The notes: generated by a model not told the origin, from the letters alone. A stretch of 64,000 nt of DNA from Veillonellaceae bacterium DNF00626 (GCA_001553355.1 KQ960818.1:29493-93492); one strand, 5' to 3'; positions 8,959 through 18,350 are shown, counted from the stretch's first letter. Made by a program: numbers and translations.

Positions 8959-9387
8959 TTATATATAATTTTTTTGGTATATTGAATTCACTTTTTTTGA
9001 TAAAGCAGAGTCATCTTTCATCATCCGTTTAATTTCACATCCCCAAACCACTATCACTTTAATTCCCATACTTTCAAGCTGAGCATAATTTTTCTTGTCC
9101 CTTTCAACATTTCCCTCAAGCTTATTTTTCCAAAATTCATAATTACTCTTAGGGATAGATAAATATTTGCAGTTTTCGTGCATATGCCAGAAACATCCAT
9201 TTACAAAAATAGCCGTCTTATATTTAGGCAAATATATATCAGGGCTTCCCGGTAAATTCTTACAATTCACCCTATATCTGAACCCCTTATGCCATAAAAG
9301 TTTTCTCAAAAAAATTTCAGGCTTTGTGTTTTTGCTTTTAACTCTTGCCATGTTTTCACTTCTGGTCATAGGCTTATTTTTCTTCAT
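8959..9387 (-). CDS. vsr: Very short patch repair endonuclease (Vsr)
   Basis: 142 residues, standard for the family. It nicks next to T:G mismatches that arise when 5-methylcytosine deaminates at the partner methyltransferase's site. The family start (MTRSENMARVKSKNTKPE), the catalytic Asp in PGSPDIYLPKYK and the FVNGCFWHMH segment with its metal-site residues are all present. The ATG overlaps the stop of the upstream endonuclease as TAATG, so the two are translationally coupled. Its place after a C5-methyltransferase fits its job. Confidence 0.95.
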   Translation of the reverse strand: MKKNKPMTRSENMARVKSKNTKPEIFLRKLLWHKGFRYRVNCKNLPGSPDIYLPKYKTAIFVNGCFWHMHENCKYLSIPKSNYEFWKNKLEGNVERDKKNYAQLESMGIKVIVVWGCEIKRMMKDDSALSKKVNSIYQKNYI

Positions 9388-10472
9388 TATCTAAATCTCA
9401 CCTGCAAATTAAGTTTTATAAAATCTTCTCCGTTTTCACTATATACCTCCCCGAAATCATGCCTTGATGTGGATGCTGTCTCATATTTTGTGTTCTTCAA
9501 CAAATATTCTTCAAAGTAGTTTCTGTTATATATATGATAGGCAAGAACATTGCCTTCCTTTGTAACTACAATGTATCCTCCTGTAGCCTCATCTAAACCG
9601 TCCCAAACTGTAGCAGGCTTCATGCCCAATGCTACAGCTGTCAGGAATTTCTTGAACTTATACTTATAAGCATTTACATTACCGTAGTTCATAGGATTTT
9701 CCCGTTCAAGTTTTTCAACCATATCATCACAATTGCTGATTCCGTCTTTATAAAAGTATAAAAGAGTTTCGGCTATAATTCTGTCCATATTGCTGTCAAT
9801 CAATACTAAATTATCGCTAAAAGTCTGATTATTCATTTTCCAATATTTCAATTGTCCGTTTTCGTCAATTATTTTATCGATACGCCCTCTGACATCCGTG
9901 TGATTTTTACCTGCCGATACGATATATATTTCATTTGCTTCTCGAGCCAAGTCGGGATAACTATGACTTATTTTATAAATAAAGTTTGTAGTTTTTCCTG
10001 CATTCAACAAAGTGGGAGATGAGCCTAATTCCGATTTTATTGAAAATCCCACGGTCGGACTATATCCGGTATTTATGTCAATTATTTTTACTGTGATATC
10101 ACTTTTATCCGTTGCAGGTGCAGAAAGCTTGTAACACAGAATTTTATCCATAAAATTCTGCGTTTTTTCTACTGAAAATGCTCCTTTTGAAGCTTTACTG
10201 TTAATTTCCTTCAATAGATATTCAGATTCTGTTTCAAATTCTGTTGCAGGCAACTCTTTTACTTTTGATCCGTTAATATATATTGATATTATTTCTCCGG
10301 CGGTATATTCTTTAATTTCTCCTTTGTTCTCTTCTCTAATTATTCTAATAATAGGAAAATATACATCCTCCAATTTATTCAATTCACTGTCGGCTGCATA
10401 TATCTTTCCGTCAGCCAAAAGTCTTAACAAAACATATATTTCCGACCATTCTCCTTTATTTCCTGTAAGCAT
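9387..10472 (-). CDS. HpaII-like type II restriction endonuclease
   Basis: 361 residues from the ATG at 10472, which has GGAGG 5 bases upstream; a longer frame begins 12 bases earlier but lacks such a site. The N-terminus MLTGNKGEWSEIYVLLRLL is characteristic of the HpaII family, which cuts within CCGG. It lies between a C5-cytosine methyltransferase and vsr, the usual set for such systems. CCGG specificity is inferred from the family, not shown. Confidence 0.85.
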   Translation of the reverse strand: MLTGNKGEWSEIYVLLRLLADGKIYAADSELNKLEDVYFPIIRIIREENKGEIKEYTAGEIISIYINGSKVKELPATEFETESEYLLKEINSKASKGAFSVEKTQNFMDKILCYKLSAPATDKSDITVKIIDINTGYSPTVGFSIKSELGSSPTLLNAGKTTNFIYKISHSYPDLAREANEIYIVSAGKNHTDVRGRIDKIIDENGQLKYWKMNNQTFSDNLVLIDSNMDRIIAETLLYFYKDGISNCDDMVEKLERENPMNYGNVNAYKYKFKKFLTAVALGMKPATVWDGLDEATGGYIVVTKEGNVLAYHIYNRNYFEEYLLKNTKYETASTSRHDFGEVYSENGEDFIKLNLQVRFR

Positions 10473-10495
10473 AATTACCTCCATACAACAGCAGT

Positions 10496-11515
10496 CTATT
10501 CAAATATTTCTTCTCTTTTTATTGTTTCCTTCTTTCCCTTCTCAAGTTGTGATTTTATCTTTTCGGCAATTTCACGTATAACCGGCACTGTAACGGAATT
10601 CCCGAATTGTTTATACAAATGTGTATCAGCAACTACCAACTTAAAATCATTTGGGAATCCCTGAAGTCTTGCCCATTCTCTCGGAGTCATCTTTCGAATA
10701 TATTCTCTATTAACCTCTCCTTTTATATGAGTAACAGGTGTAAAATCAATTAAACGTTCATCAATTATAAGATTTCTTTCTCTTCCCATACCTCCGCAAA
10801 CAATAGCACCTGCCACGGAATCAAGTTCTCTAATTTCATATCCGAAACCGTTTCCTTTTGAAACATGCCTCTCTTTGTGTCTTTTTAACGATGCCAGATA
10901 AGCTGTAGATAAATAATATTTTGAAGACACTTCCTTTTCTTCAACAATATCTTTTATAACTTTTGTATCATCGGTTTTTTGAGGGAATACAAAATCCGAA
11001 GGTGCTATATCATTCCTGAATGCTACAATATATATCCTTTCTCTGTTTTGTGGAACTCCGAAATTCTTACTGTTCAAAACTTGATAAAATACCGCATATC
11101 CCAATTCTTTCAAAATATTTCTAATCACCTGAAATGTACGCCCTCTATCATGGTTGACAAGGTTTTTGACATTCTCACAAAATACAATTTTCGGTTTATG
11201 TTCCTTTATAATTCTTGCAACATCAAAAAACAATGTCCCTCTCGCATCCTCAAACCCTCTTTTATGTCCTGCAAGAGAAAACGCCTGACAAGGGAAGCCG
11301 GCAAGTAATATATCGTGATCCGGAATATCTTTTTCATCAACTTTAGTAATATCCCCAGCTACATCTAAACCGTCATTAAAATTTGCTTTATAAGTTTCTA
11401 CCGCTTTTTCATCCCATTCACTTATAAAAACGGTCTTGATATTTTTTCCGAATGCCTGTTCAAATCCAAGCCTGATCCCTCCGATACCGGCAAACAAATC
11501 AATTGATTTATACAT
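10496..11515 (-). CDS. DNA (cytosine-5-)-methyltransferase of the HpaII-like system
   Basis: 339 residues. Motif I DLFAGIGG (6-13), motif IV GFPCQAF with catalytic Cys76, motif VI ENV (114-116), motif VIII QNRERIYIVAF, then a variable target-recognition region and motif X KQFGNSVTVPVI close to the end. It makes 5-methylcytosine that protects host DNA from the partner nuclease. The ATG at 11515 follows GAGG at good spacing and overlaps the end of the small regulator gene by 8 bases; longer frames (11551, 11533) run into that gene. Order regulator-methyltransferase-endonuclease-vsr ensures protection is made first. Confidence 0.95.
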   Translation of the reverse strand: MYKSIDLFAGIGGIRLGFEQAFGKNIKTVFISEWDEKAVETYKANFNDGLDVAGDITKVDEKDIPDHDILLAGFPCQAFSLAGHKRGFEDARGTLFFDVARIIKEHKPKIVFCENVKNLVNHDRGRTFQVIRNILKELGYAVFYQVLNSKNFGVPQNRERIYIVAFRNDIAPSDFVFPQKTDDTKVIKDIVEEKEVSSKYYLSTAYLASLKRHKERHVSKGNGFGYEIRELDSVAGAIVCGGMGRERNLIIDERLIDFTPVTHIKGEVNREYIRKMTPREWARLQGFPNDFKLVVADTHLYKQFGNSVTVPVIREIAEKIKSQLEKGKKETIKREEIFE

Positions 11516-11723
11516 CTTGTTTTCCTCTTTCATACTCAATGATATCTTCAATGTTACAATTCAGTCTCTCACATATTCTTCCTAAGATTTCAAGTCTTAC
11601 GGATTCGTTTCGCCCCATTCTTGAAATGGTGGACGGACCGGTTTCTATTAATTTCTGCAAATCGCCTTTATTCATATTTCTGTCAATTAACAACTTCCAT
11701 AACTTGTTATATGAGAATTTCAT
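11508..11723 (-). CDS. Small XRE/Cro-type helix-turn-helix regulator
   Basis: 71 residues, almost entirely one Cro/CI-like helix-turn-helix domain: a KGDLQKLIETGPSTISRMGRNE recognition region, then a helical end (LGRICERLNCNIEDII). It overlaps the methyltransferase start by 8 bases. Proteins of this size and position in restriction-modification operons often act as controllers of methyltransferase or nuclease expression; that role is inferred. Confidence 0.85.
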   Translation of the reverse strand: MKFSYNKLWKLLIDRNMNKGDLQKLIETGPSTISRMGRNESVRLEILGRICERLNCNIEDIIEYERGKQDV

Positions 11724-11803
11724 AATACTCCTCTTCTCTATTCATTCGCATAGAATTTCTATGTTTTATTATAACATTTTTTATAAAAAATGAAATCCCG
11801 ATT

Positions 11804-12369
11804 TTATCTTTCAATACCTCGATTTTTAGGTGACTTTCTTTCCCGATCTTCTTCCTCGATTTCTTTAATTTGTTTCAAGATGCTTTCCCTCAGCTTTTTC
11901 TCTATCCTTTGTTCTCTGTCCGGAGAATCATCCATATTATTCTTAAAGTGTCTAAGCTCGGTAAACTCCTCCATTAAAGAATCATGCTGTTTCGCTATCC
12001 TTTCTTGTTTTAATCCTAAATCCTTCGAATGCTCATTCAGCTTTTTGAACAAATTTTTACTTGATTTTGTCTTTAACTCTCCTGCTACAACATGTCTCAA
12101 ATGCGGAAATTGCTTCAGAAAAATATCTATTTCTTCATATCTCTATTTGAAAGTAAGAAATTACCCATTTTAACAAATGCATCCATAATTTTAATACTAA
12201 CATCTACTACAATGTCGCTTTTAAGCACAGCTGAAAGCATAGCTATTCCTTGTTCGGTAAAAACATATGGCATATAACGTCTACCACCGTGCGTACTGTC
12301 GTTTTCTCTTGAGGTCACAAATTGTGACCTCAAGTTTTTTAAATTCTGATTCTGTTAAATCTATTTTAA
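11804..12369 (-). pseudogene. Broken ORF6N-domain (phage antirepressor-like) gene
   Basis: Read on the minus strand, the N-terminal half of an ORF6N domain is recognisable (LTESEFKNLRSQFVTS, GGRRYMPYVFTEQGIAMLSAVL). The frame then hits a stop at about 12127, while the next frame continues smoothly (RYEEIDIFLKQFPHLRHVV) into a helical, charged tail ending at 11804. A stop codon just upstream of the domain (near 12370) and no start with a ribosome site show the 5' end is missing as well. So the gene is both truncated and frameshifted. ORF6N proteins are typical phage or mobile-element cargo. A one-base sequencing error cannot be excluded for the frameshift. Confidence 0.8.
12308..12334. repeat. 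Perfect 13-base palindrome inside the ORF6N remnant
   Basis: CTTGAGGTCACAA and TTGTGACCTCAAG flank a single A. It overlaps the codons for the conserved LRSQFVTS segment, so part of its symmetry may come from protein conservation. It could also be an operator. Confidence 0.85.
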
Positions 12370-12411
12370 GTTATTTTTTTATTTCTTATTAATAAATAGA
12401 TAATTTATACT

Positions 12412-12441
12412 ATAAAAGACCATAGTTCAAAACTACGGTCT
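12412..12441 (-). terminator. Terminator downstream of intact guaA
   Basis: AGACC at 12417-12421 pairs with GGTCT at 12437-12441, extended inward on the minus strand by G-T and TAG/CTA pairs; a short T-run follows on that strand. It closely resembles the hairpin at 3990-4019. Confidence 0.65.
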
Positions 12442-12545
12442 AATTTTTTGTCCTCATGTAAACCACTTGGAACTATTATTTAGTTTATTCTTTTTTACTT
12501 CCGGTACCATTTGAATACCGGTAGCCATTTTAGAAAATTTTGCTA

Positions 12546-12561
12546 TTATTCCCACTCGATA
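12546..12561 (-). other. Right attachment site, 3' end of guaA
   Basis: The last codons and stop of guaA. TCCCACTCGATA (12550-12561) is repeated at 4049-4060. Integration here keeps the gene intact. A nearby CCGGTA/TACCGG inverted repeat (12501-12521) could be an arm site, which is speculative. Confidence 0.75.
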
Positions 12562-14084
12562 GTCGCCGGGGGTTTTGAGGTAATATCGTAGACAACGCGA
12601 TTGATTCCTTTAACTTCGTTGCATATGCGACGACTCATTTCGTCTAATATTTCCCAAGGGAATCGATAGTAATCCGCTGTCATGCCATCGGCTCCGGTAA
12701 CAGCGCGGATGCCTACGGTATAGTCATAGGTTCTTTCGTCTCCCATGACTCCTACACTACGAATGGCTGCCGGTAGTACAGCAAAGGCTTGCCAGATGGC
12801 GCTGTCTAAGTTGTGTTGGTGTATAATTTCTCTCACAATGGCATCGGCTTTACGCAATATGTCTAATCGTTCTTTTGTGATGTCACCAATAATGCGGATA
12901 GCCAGTCCCGGGCCGGGGAAGGGTTGGCGACTGATTATTTCTTCGGGCAGTCCCAGTTCACGTCCTAATTGTCTGACTTCGTCTTTGAATAGTTCACGCA
13001 GTGGTTCAATGAGGGAGAATTTCATGTCTTTCGGTAATCCCCCTACGTTATGATGTGATTTAATGGTGGCTGCTGTGGCTGTACCGCTTTCTACCACATC
13101 GGGATAGAGTGTTCCTTGTACCAAAAATTTCACATCTTCTATTTTGTCTGCTTCTTCTTGAAAGGTGTGTATAAATTCTGCCCCAATAATTTTCCGTTTC
13201 TTTTCAGGTTCAGTAATTCCATTTAATAGGTGTAAGAATCGTTCTGAAGCGTCAATGTGTTTTAGTTTGATATTGAATTTATTGGTAAATGTATCTACTA
13301 CTTGTTTTGCTTCGTTGAGTCGCAGGAATCCGTGATCAACGAATACGCAGGTCAGTTGATCTCCTATGGCTTTGTGTACGAGTACGGCAGCAACGGATGA
13401 GTCAACTCCTCCGGAAAGGGCGCAAATAACGTTATGGTTTCCTACTTTTTCTTTGATATTTTTTATGGCTATATTAATATAGTTTCCCATGGACCAATCG
13501 CCTTTGCATTCACAGATGGCAAAAAGGAAATTCTTAAGCATGGTCATGCCTTCAGGCGTGTGTACGACTTCGGGATGAAATTGAACGGCATAGAGTCGTC
13601 TTGCTTCATCTGCCATAGCTGCAGTAGGCGTCAGTGCGGTATGTCCGATGAGTCCAAATCCTGCAGGCATATCTACCACTGCATCACCGTGGCTCATCCA
13701 TACCGCTGTTTTTTCTGATACATCAGCAAAAAGAGGAGAGCTTCCATCACGATAAAATTCCGTATGTCCGTATTCATGTTTTTCGGGACTTTCAACTTCT
13801 CCGCCCAATGTTTTTGCCATGAGTTGCATGCCGTAGCAGATACCGAAAATCGGTATACCGGCCTTGAATATTTCTTCGTTTATTTTCGGTGCATTGTCGA
13901 TATTAACGCTCGAAGGCCCACCTGAAAAGATAATGCCTTTAGGATCATGGGATAAAATGTCTGCGACTGTGGCTGTATATGGCAAAATTTCGCAATATAC
14001 GCCGCATTCGCGAACACGGCGTGCAATAAGTTGCGCGTATTGTCCGCCAAAGTCTAAAATAATTACTGTTTCTTGATGTTCCAT
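12546..14084 (-). CDS. guaA: GMP synthase (glutamine-hydrolysing)
   Basis: Converts XMP to GMP with glutamine and ATP in the cytosol. 512 residues: a class I glutamine amidotransferase half with the nucleophile in GICYGMQ and the His-Glu pair in VQFHPEV, then an ATP-pyrophosphatase domain with the P-loop SGGVDSSV, and the C-terminal dimer domain ending TIEWE. The ATG at 14084 is chosen over an upstream frame because GGAG lies at correct spacing and GuaA proteins begin near here. The 3' end is the attachment site of the adjacent island. No purine riboswitch was seen upstream. Confidence 0.97.
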   Translation of the reverse strand: MEHQETVIILDFGGQYAQLIARRVRECGVYCEILPYTATVADILSHDPKGIIFSGGPSSVNIDNAPKINEEIFKAGIPIFGICYGMQLMAKTLGGEVESPEKHEYGHTEFYRDGSSPLFADVSEKTAVWMSHGDAVVDMPAGFGLIGHTALTPTAAMADEARRLYAVQFHPEVVHTPEGMTMLKNFLFAICECKGDWSMGNYINIAIKNIKEKVGNHNVICALSGGVDSSVAAVLVHKAIGDQLTCVFVDHGFLRLNEAKQVVDTFTNKFNIKLKHIDASERFLHLLNGITEPEKKRKIIGAEFIHTFQEEADKIEDVKFLVQGTLYPDVVESGTATAATIKSHHNVGGLPKDMKFSLIEPLRELFKDEVRQLGRELGLPEEIISRQPFPGPGLAIRIIGDITKERLDILRKADAIVREIIHQHNLDSAIWQAFAVLPAAIRSVGVMGDERTYDYTVGIRAVTGADGMTADYYRFPWEILDEMSRRICNEVKGINRVVYDITSKPPATIEWE

Positions 14085-14216
14085 CTTTATTCTCCTATAT
14101 GAAATATTTGTATTCCCTTTCATTATTATACTATATAAATATTTCCCCTTATTCGCAAGTGTTAAGTTTCCGTTGTATCACATAGTGCCTATATTTGGGG
14201 TGTAAATGTAATAGTA

Positions 14217-14247
14217 AACCGGCTATGCTTTGTCTTGCACGCCGGTT
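14217..14247. terminator. Hairpin downstream of clpX
   Basis: AACCGGC pairs with GCCGGTT, 5 bases past the clpX stop. The T-rich tail is better on the plus strand than on the minus strand, so its role as the clpX terminator is uncertain. Confidence 0.4.
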
Positions 14248-14251
14248 CTTT

Positions 14252-15529
14252 TTATTTCTTGTTTTTTGTTTTCATTTCTTTTTCGTCTTTTTCGTCATTT
14301 CCTTTAATCAGTATCGGTTCTTTTTCTTTCAATACGGTTTCTTCAGTGACGATACAACGTTTCACATCTTTCATTTCAGGAATCTCATACATGACTTTTG
14401 TCATGATTTTCTCGATAATAGCGCGAAGCCCACGAGCGCCGGTGCATCTTTCGATGGCTTTTTTAGCAATGGCACGGATGGCTTTATCCTCAAAGGTAAG
14501 TTCGACTTGATCCATTTTCAGTAATTTTTGGTATTGCCTGATCAGTGCATTTTTCGGCTCGGTAAGTATGCGCACAAGAGCATCTTCTTTTAAAGGATGC
14601 AAAGAAACTATAACGGGCAGTCGTCCGATAAATTCCGGAATAAGCCCAAATTTGAGCAGATCTTCGGGTTCTACTTCTTTTAGAATTTCCGCCATATCTT
14701 TTTCTTCTGACTTTTTGATATCTGCTCCAAATCCCATTGTTCTCTTGGCTAATCGGCGATTAATGACTTTATCCATACCGGCAAAAGCACCACCGCAGAT
14801 GAATAAAATATTTGACGTGTTTACGCGAATCATTTCCTGGTTCGGATGTTTTCGCCCGCCTTGGGGCGGAACGCTGGCGATTGTGCCTTCTAATATTTTT
14901 AGTAAAGCTTGTTGTACGCCTTCCCCTGATACATCACGAGTGATGGACGGATTTTCTGATTTTTTCGCTATTTTATCTATTTCATCAATATAAATAATGC
15001 CTCGTTCTGCTCTTTCGATGTCATAATCTGCGGCTTGTATCAAACGTAGTAAAATATTTTCTACGTCTTCACCTACGTAACCGGCTTCTGTCAGTGTGGT
15101 GGCATCGGAAATCGCAAAGGGAACGTCTAAAAAGCGTGCCAGTGTTTGTGCCAGTAGTGTTTTTCCGCTACCGGTAGGTCCTAACATGATGATATTAGAT
15201 TTCTGCAATTCGACGTCGTCTTTATCTTCTTTTTCGTATTGTATTCTTTTATAGTGATTGTATACGGCTACCGCTAAGGCGATTTTCGCTTCATCTTGTT
15301 CAATCACATATTGATCCATGTATTTCTTTATTTCGACCGGTGTGGGTAATTTAATTCCCGAAGGTTTTTTCCGCTTTATTTCTTTCATTTCTTCGGCAAT
15401 AATGTCTTTGCAAACTTCTATACATTCGTTGCAAATATAGACACCCGGACCGGCTACTAATTTTTCTACTTCGTCACCGGAGCGGCCGCAAAAGCTGCAA
15501 ACCGGTACTTGTCCATTTCTTCTACCCAA
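14252..15529 (-). CDS. clpX: ClpX, ATP-dependent unfoldase of the ClpXP protease
   Basis: Unfolds tagged proteins and feeds them into ClpP. 425 residues: N-terminal zinc-binding domain with Cys11, Cys14, Cys33 and Cys36, AAA+ Walker A GPTGSGKT at about 116, Walker B in [10 protein letters not shown], and the IGF-type ClpP-docking loop as IGRLP in the expected C-terminal half. The tail is very Lys/Glu-rich. It follows clpP by 9 bases, so the protease and its unfoldase are co-transcribed, with trigger factor upstream in the same orientation. Confidence 0.97.
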   Translation of the reverse strand: MGRRNGQVPVCSFCGRSGDEVEKLVAGPGVYICNECIEVCKDIIAEEMKEIKRKKPSGIKLPTPVEIKKYMDQYVIEQDEAKIALAVAVYNHYKRIQYEKEDKDDVELQKSNIIMLGPTGSGKTLLAQTLARFLDVPFAISDATTLTEAGYVGEDVENILLRLIQAADYDIERAERGIIYIDEIDKIAKKSENPSITRDVSGEGVQQALLKILEGTIASVPPQGGRKHPNQEMIRVNTSNILFICGGAFAGMDKVINRRLAKRTMGFGADIKKSEEKDMAEILKEVEPEDLLKFGLIPEFIGRLPVIVSLHPLKEDALVRILTEPKNALIRQYQKLLKMDQVELTFEDKAIRAIAKKAIERCTGARGLRAIIEKIMTKVMYEIPEMKDVKRCIVTEETVLKEKEPILIKGNDEKDEKEMKTKNKK

Positions 15530-15538
15530 TGGTCCTCC

Positions 15539-16144
15539 TTATTTTTTTACTAATTCGTGTAATTCATTGCGAGTAAGTATACGGTCAATAAGCCCATAGG
15601 ATAATGCCATATCCGCTGTCATAAAATTATCTCTTTCGGTATCTTTCATTATCTTTTTTAATGCCTGACCGCTATGATTAGCAATAATTTCGTTCAATTC
15701 GGTGCGGAGTCTGATAATTTCTTTAGCATGTATTTCTATATCTGTCGCTTGTCCTTGTGCGCCGCCTAATGGTTGGTGAATCATAATACTGGAATGCGGC
15801 AGGGCATAACGCTTGCCTTTGGCTCCTGCAGTAAGTAATACCGCCGCCATGGACGCGCAAGACCCGATGCAAATGGTGGATACGTCCGGACGAATGTATT
15901 GCATGGTATCGTAAATAGCAAGTCCGGCTGTAACTACTCCTCCGGGGCTATTGATATATAAATGAATATCTTTATCCGGATCTTCTGCTTCCAAAAAGAG
16001 AAGTTGCGCAATAATCACATTGGCTAAGTGATCCTCTACTTGTCCATCAAGGAAAATGATGCGGTCTTTTAATAACCGCGAATAAATGTCATAAGAACGT
16101 TCTCCATTGGATGTTTGTTCTACTACTATCGGAACGTATGCCAT
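15539..16144 (-). CDS. clpP: ClpP, serine protease subunit
   Basis: Forms the tetradecameric proteolytic chamber of ClpXP. 201 residues, standard length. The nucleophile Ser98 is in GSCASMAAV, the catalytic His123 in MIHQPLGG, and the Asp follows at about 172. The upstream hairpin at 16221-16256 separates it from tig, so clpP-clpX probably has its own promoter. Confidence 0.97.
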   Translation of the reverse strand: MAYVPIVVEQTSNGERSYDIYSRLLKDRIIFLDGQVEDHLANVIIAQLLFLEAEDPDKDIHLYINSPGGVVTAGLAIYDTMQYIRPDVSTICIGSCASMAAVLLTAGAKGKRYALPHSSIMIHQPLGGAQGQATDIEIHAKEIIRLRTELNEIIANHSGQALKKIMKDTERDNFMTADMALSYGLIDRILTRNELHELVKK

Positions 16145-16220
16145 AATAAATTCCTTTCTCTGATTACTTATTTATCATCATATCAATTATTGTAACATAT
16201 TTTTGTCTGTCTTTTGAAAA

Positions 16221-16256
16221 AAAGAGACGCTTGAACCCAGCATCTCTTTTTTGTGT
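16221..16256 (-). terminator. Terminator after tig
   Basis: AAAAAAGAGA pairs with TCTCTTTTTT, extended by one inner G-C pair. Both strands end in T-runs. It stands between tig and clpP. Confidence 0.75.
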
Positions 16257-16279
16257 ACTACATGTATAACTGCTATTTT

Positions 16280-17788
16280 TTATTTCTTGCTTTCTGCTGC
16301 TTCAATAGCTTCAATAATTTCTGCTTTTTTCGCCCGTGAATCTATTGTAATTCCCTTTTCTTCTGCATAGGCTTTCAGTTCTTTCACTGTTTTTGATGCT
16401 AAGGAGCTTTTAGCCGGTTCAGCTTTCTTTGTTTCTTTTTTGCTTACTTCTTTATCCGCTTTTTTGGCTTTTTTCTCCCCATTTTCTTGCGCTTTTTCTT
16501 CTTTCACTGCAGCGCCATAAATGAAAGCTGCTGCTTTTTTGCGAAGAACGGATTGATAAAGCATATTGGCTCTTCCTTCTTCTTTGATGATCTTAACAAC
16601 GTCTTTCGGGTCTGCATTGAATTGACGCGCCATGCTGTAAATTTCTAAGTTCACGTCTTGATTGGTGACGTTCAAATTTTCTTTTTTGGCAATTTCTGCT
16701 AAAATTAAGCCTTCACGCACTTGGTCTTCCGCAATCTTGTCATAGGTTTTACGGAAATCTGCTTCTGTCTTGCCCATGTTTTTCAAGTAAGTCGGGAAGT
16801 TCATTTCTTGCGCTTCCAAGTTTAATTTGACTTCTTCTACAATTTCATCAATGCGTTTGTCGATCATTTCTCTCGGAATGTCAACAGATGCATTTTTCAC
16901 TGCTTGTTCAATCAGTGCTTTATGAAATTTTTCTTCTGCGCCTTGAAGGGCTTGAAGTTGCATTTGCTGTTTAATATTTTTCTTTAATTCGTCAACTGTT
17001 TCGTATTGGCTGACGGATTTAACGAAAGCATCGTCAATCGCAGGAATCACTTTATGTTTCACGGAATTGATGTGAACAGAGAATTCTGCTGCCTTCCCTG
17101 CCAATTCTTTCACGCCATAGGCTTCCGGGAAGTTTACTTTCACCAGTACATCATCACCGGCTTTGTGTCCTTTTAATTGGTCTTCAAATCCCGGGATAAA
17201 GCTCTGTGAACCGATTTCGAGAGGATAAGTTTTCCCTTCTCCCCCTTCAAATGCTTTTCCGTCAATGGAGCCTTTGAAATCAATAACGGCAATATCGCCT
17301 TTTGCCAAGACGGTATCGTCAGCTGCTTTTTCTAAGCGAGCGCTTTGTTCTGCTGCTCTCTTCAGCTGTTCCATCACCATTTCATCGGTAATTTCCGGGT
17401 TTTCATGAGCCGCTTTTAATCCTTTATATTCACCTAAAGTCACTTCCGGTTCTTTCACGAAAGTAGCTGTATAAGAAGTACCTTCCGTTTCAGAAAAATA
17501 TTTCTTTTCTACATTCGGCGTAGTGACAGGAACCAATTTTTCTTGAGTTACCGCATCATTTAATGTGCGATTGATAACAATGTCTTCCGCTTCCTGCACG
17601 ATAGCTTCTTTGCCAAAACGCATTTCCAAAATTTTACGCGGTGCTTTTCCGGGACGGAATCCCTGTATTTTTACCTGATTAGAAATACGTGCCACTGCTT
17701 CCTTAAAACCTTTGACTACAACATCAGCCGGTACTTCAATGGTAAGTTGTACTTTGTGCTGATCCAGTGCCTTTACCTTTACGTTCAT
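16280..17788 (-). CDS. tig: Trigger factor with an extra C-terminal SAP-like domain
   Basis: Ribosome-bound chaperone and prolyl isomerase for nascent chains. From the ATG at 17788 (AAGGAGG upstream) it has 502 residues against about 430 in most bacteria. Order: ribosome-binding domain with the GFRPGKAPRK signature near residue 45, FKBP-type isomerase domain (about 155-245), helical chaperone domain to about 425, then a Lys/Glu/Ala-rich linker and a compact end of about 40 residues (SLASKTVKELKAYAEEKGI... AEIIEAIE) resembling a SAP/HeH or Rho-N-like helix-extended-helix domain. The extension is in frame and ends at a clean stop. Confidence 0.95.
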   Translation of the reverse strand: MNVKVKALDQHKVQLTIEVPADVVVKGFKEAVARISNQVKIQGFRPGKAPRKILEMRFGKEAIVQEAEDIVINRTLNDAVTQEKLVPVTTPNVEKKYFSETEGTSYTATFVKEPEVTLGEYKGLKAAHENPEITDEMVMEQLKRAAEQSARLEKAADDTVLAKGDIAVIDFKGSIDGKAFEGGEGKTYPLEIGSQSFIPGFEDQLKGHKAGDDVLVKVNFPEAYGVKELAGKAAEFSVHINSVKHKVIPAIDDAFVKSVSQYETVDELKKNIKQQMQLQALQGAEEKFHKALIEQAVKNASVDIPREMIDKRIDEIVEEVKLNLEAQEMNFPTYLKNMGKTEADFRKTYDKIAEDQVREGLILAEIAKKENLNVTNQDVNLEIYSMARQFNADPKDVVKIIKEEGRANMLYQSVLRKKAAAFIYGAAVKEEKAQENGEKKAKKADKEVSKKETKKAEPAKSSLASKTVKELKAYAEEKGITIDSRAKKAEIIEAIEAAESKK

Positions 17789-18180
17789 AAAAAATAATCC
17801 TCCTTGAACCGGTGAATCCGGCAAAATGTTACTGATTTTTTTAGAATAAATCGCAACACATATTATACTACAGCTTTTAACAAATCTCAAATATCAATTA
17901 TTTTATTTCGTGCATATAGTATTTTTAAATATTTTAGTATATTTGATTTTGTTTTTCAATCCTTGTTTACAGCTTATTTGTATTCTCACGATTAGTATCA
18001 TCGCTTTCCCGTTTTTAGTTGCTCTGAGAATGCTGACGGATAGAACAAGTGATTACCATGTGCGTAACAAAAAACATTCAATAAGCTGATACAAACAACG
18101 CAGATACTATGTACATTTTGAAAATTTTTAGAGAACTAACTGTAAAGCGCCCCATCGTTATTATTTCTTTAAGAAATAGA
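17789..18180. other. Intergenic stretch between tig and tRNA-Leu
   Basis: About 390 bases, AT-rich, with no gene that has a ribosome site. It should carry the tig promoter on the minus strand, which I could not fix. A frame reading back over the tRNA is an artefact. Confidence 0.5.
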
Positions 18181-18209
18181 TTGACTGATAGTCTTGTATA
18201 TGATAGAAT
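18181..18209 (+). promoter_or_regulatory. Promoter of tRNA-Leu
   Basis: TTGACT at 18181-18186 and TAGAAT at 18204-18209 are separated by exactly 17 bases, 21 bases before the mature tRNA end. Confidence 0.8.
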
Positions 18210-18230
18210 AACTTTCGTCAATATGAATAT

Positions 18231-18316
18231 GCCGGAGTGGCGGAATGGCAGACGCATCAGACTCAAAATCTGACGATAGCAATATCGTGTGGGTTCAAGT
18301 CCCACCTCCGGCACCA
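18231..18316 (+). tRNA. tRNA-Leu (anticodon CAA)
   Basis: The 7-bp acceptor stem GCCGGAG/CTCCGGC is followed by a discriminator A and an encoded CCA. The anticodon stem CAGA/TCTG encloses CTCAAAA, giving anticodon CAA. A long variable arm (stem ACGATA/TATCGT) shows a type II tRNA, and the T-arm carries GGTTCAAGTCC. All parts pair; 86 bases. Confidence 0.97.
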
Positions 18317-18322
18317 CTTTTT

Positions 18323-18350
18323 TCTCCACATTCTCGTGGAGATTTTTATT
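18323..18350 (+). terminator. Terminator of tRNA-Leu
   Basis: TCTCCAC (18323-18329) pairs with GTGGAGA (18336-18342), followed by a T-rich tail, 6 bases after the CCA end. Confidence 0.85.

Larger units (their letters stand above)
4049..12561. mobile_element. Genomic island inserted at the 3' end of guaA
   Basis: About 8.5 kb bounded by a 12-base direct repeat of the guaA end. Every gene inside is on the minus strand. The part at 4.2-8.9 kb is visibly more AT-rich than the surrounding core genes. Cargo is a methyltransferase-ATPase-small protein-nuclease module, an HpaII-like restriction-modification set with Vsr and a small regulator, and a truncated, frameshifted ORF6N gene. No integrase or excisionase is present, so the element is either a decayed remnant or is moved in trans. 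Boundaries are inferred from the repeat only. Confidence 0.72.

Noticed and set aside
12127-12333. Two separate small genes at 11804-12100 and 12127-12333
   Set aside because: Together they follow one ORF6N protein in two frames, so they are one broken gene.
14085-14216. Purine riboswitch upstream of guaA
   Set aside because: No conserved purine-aptamer core or matching stems.
18078-18329. Reading frame overlapping tRNA-Leu on the opposite strand (VGLEPTRYCYRQ-like)
   Set aside because: A common artefact of reading across a tRNA; no ribosome site.
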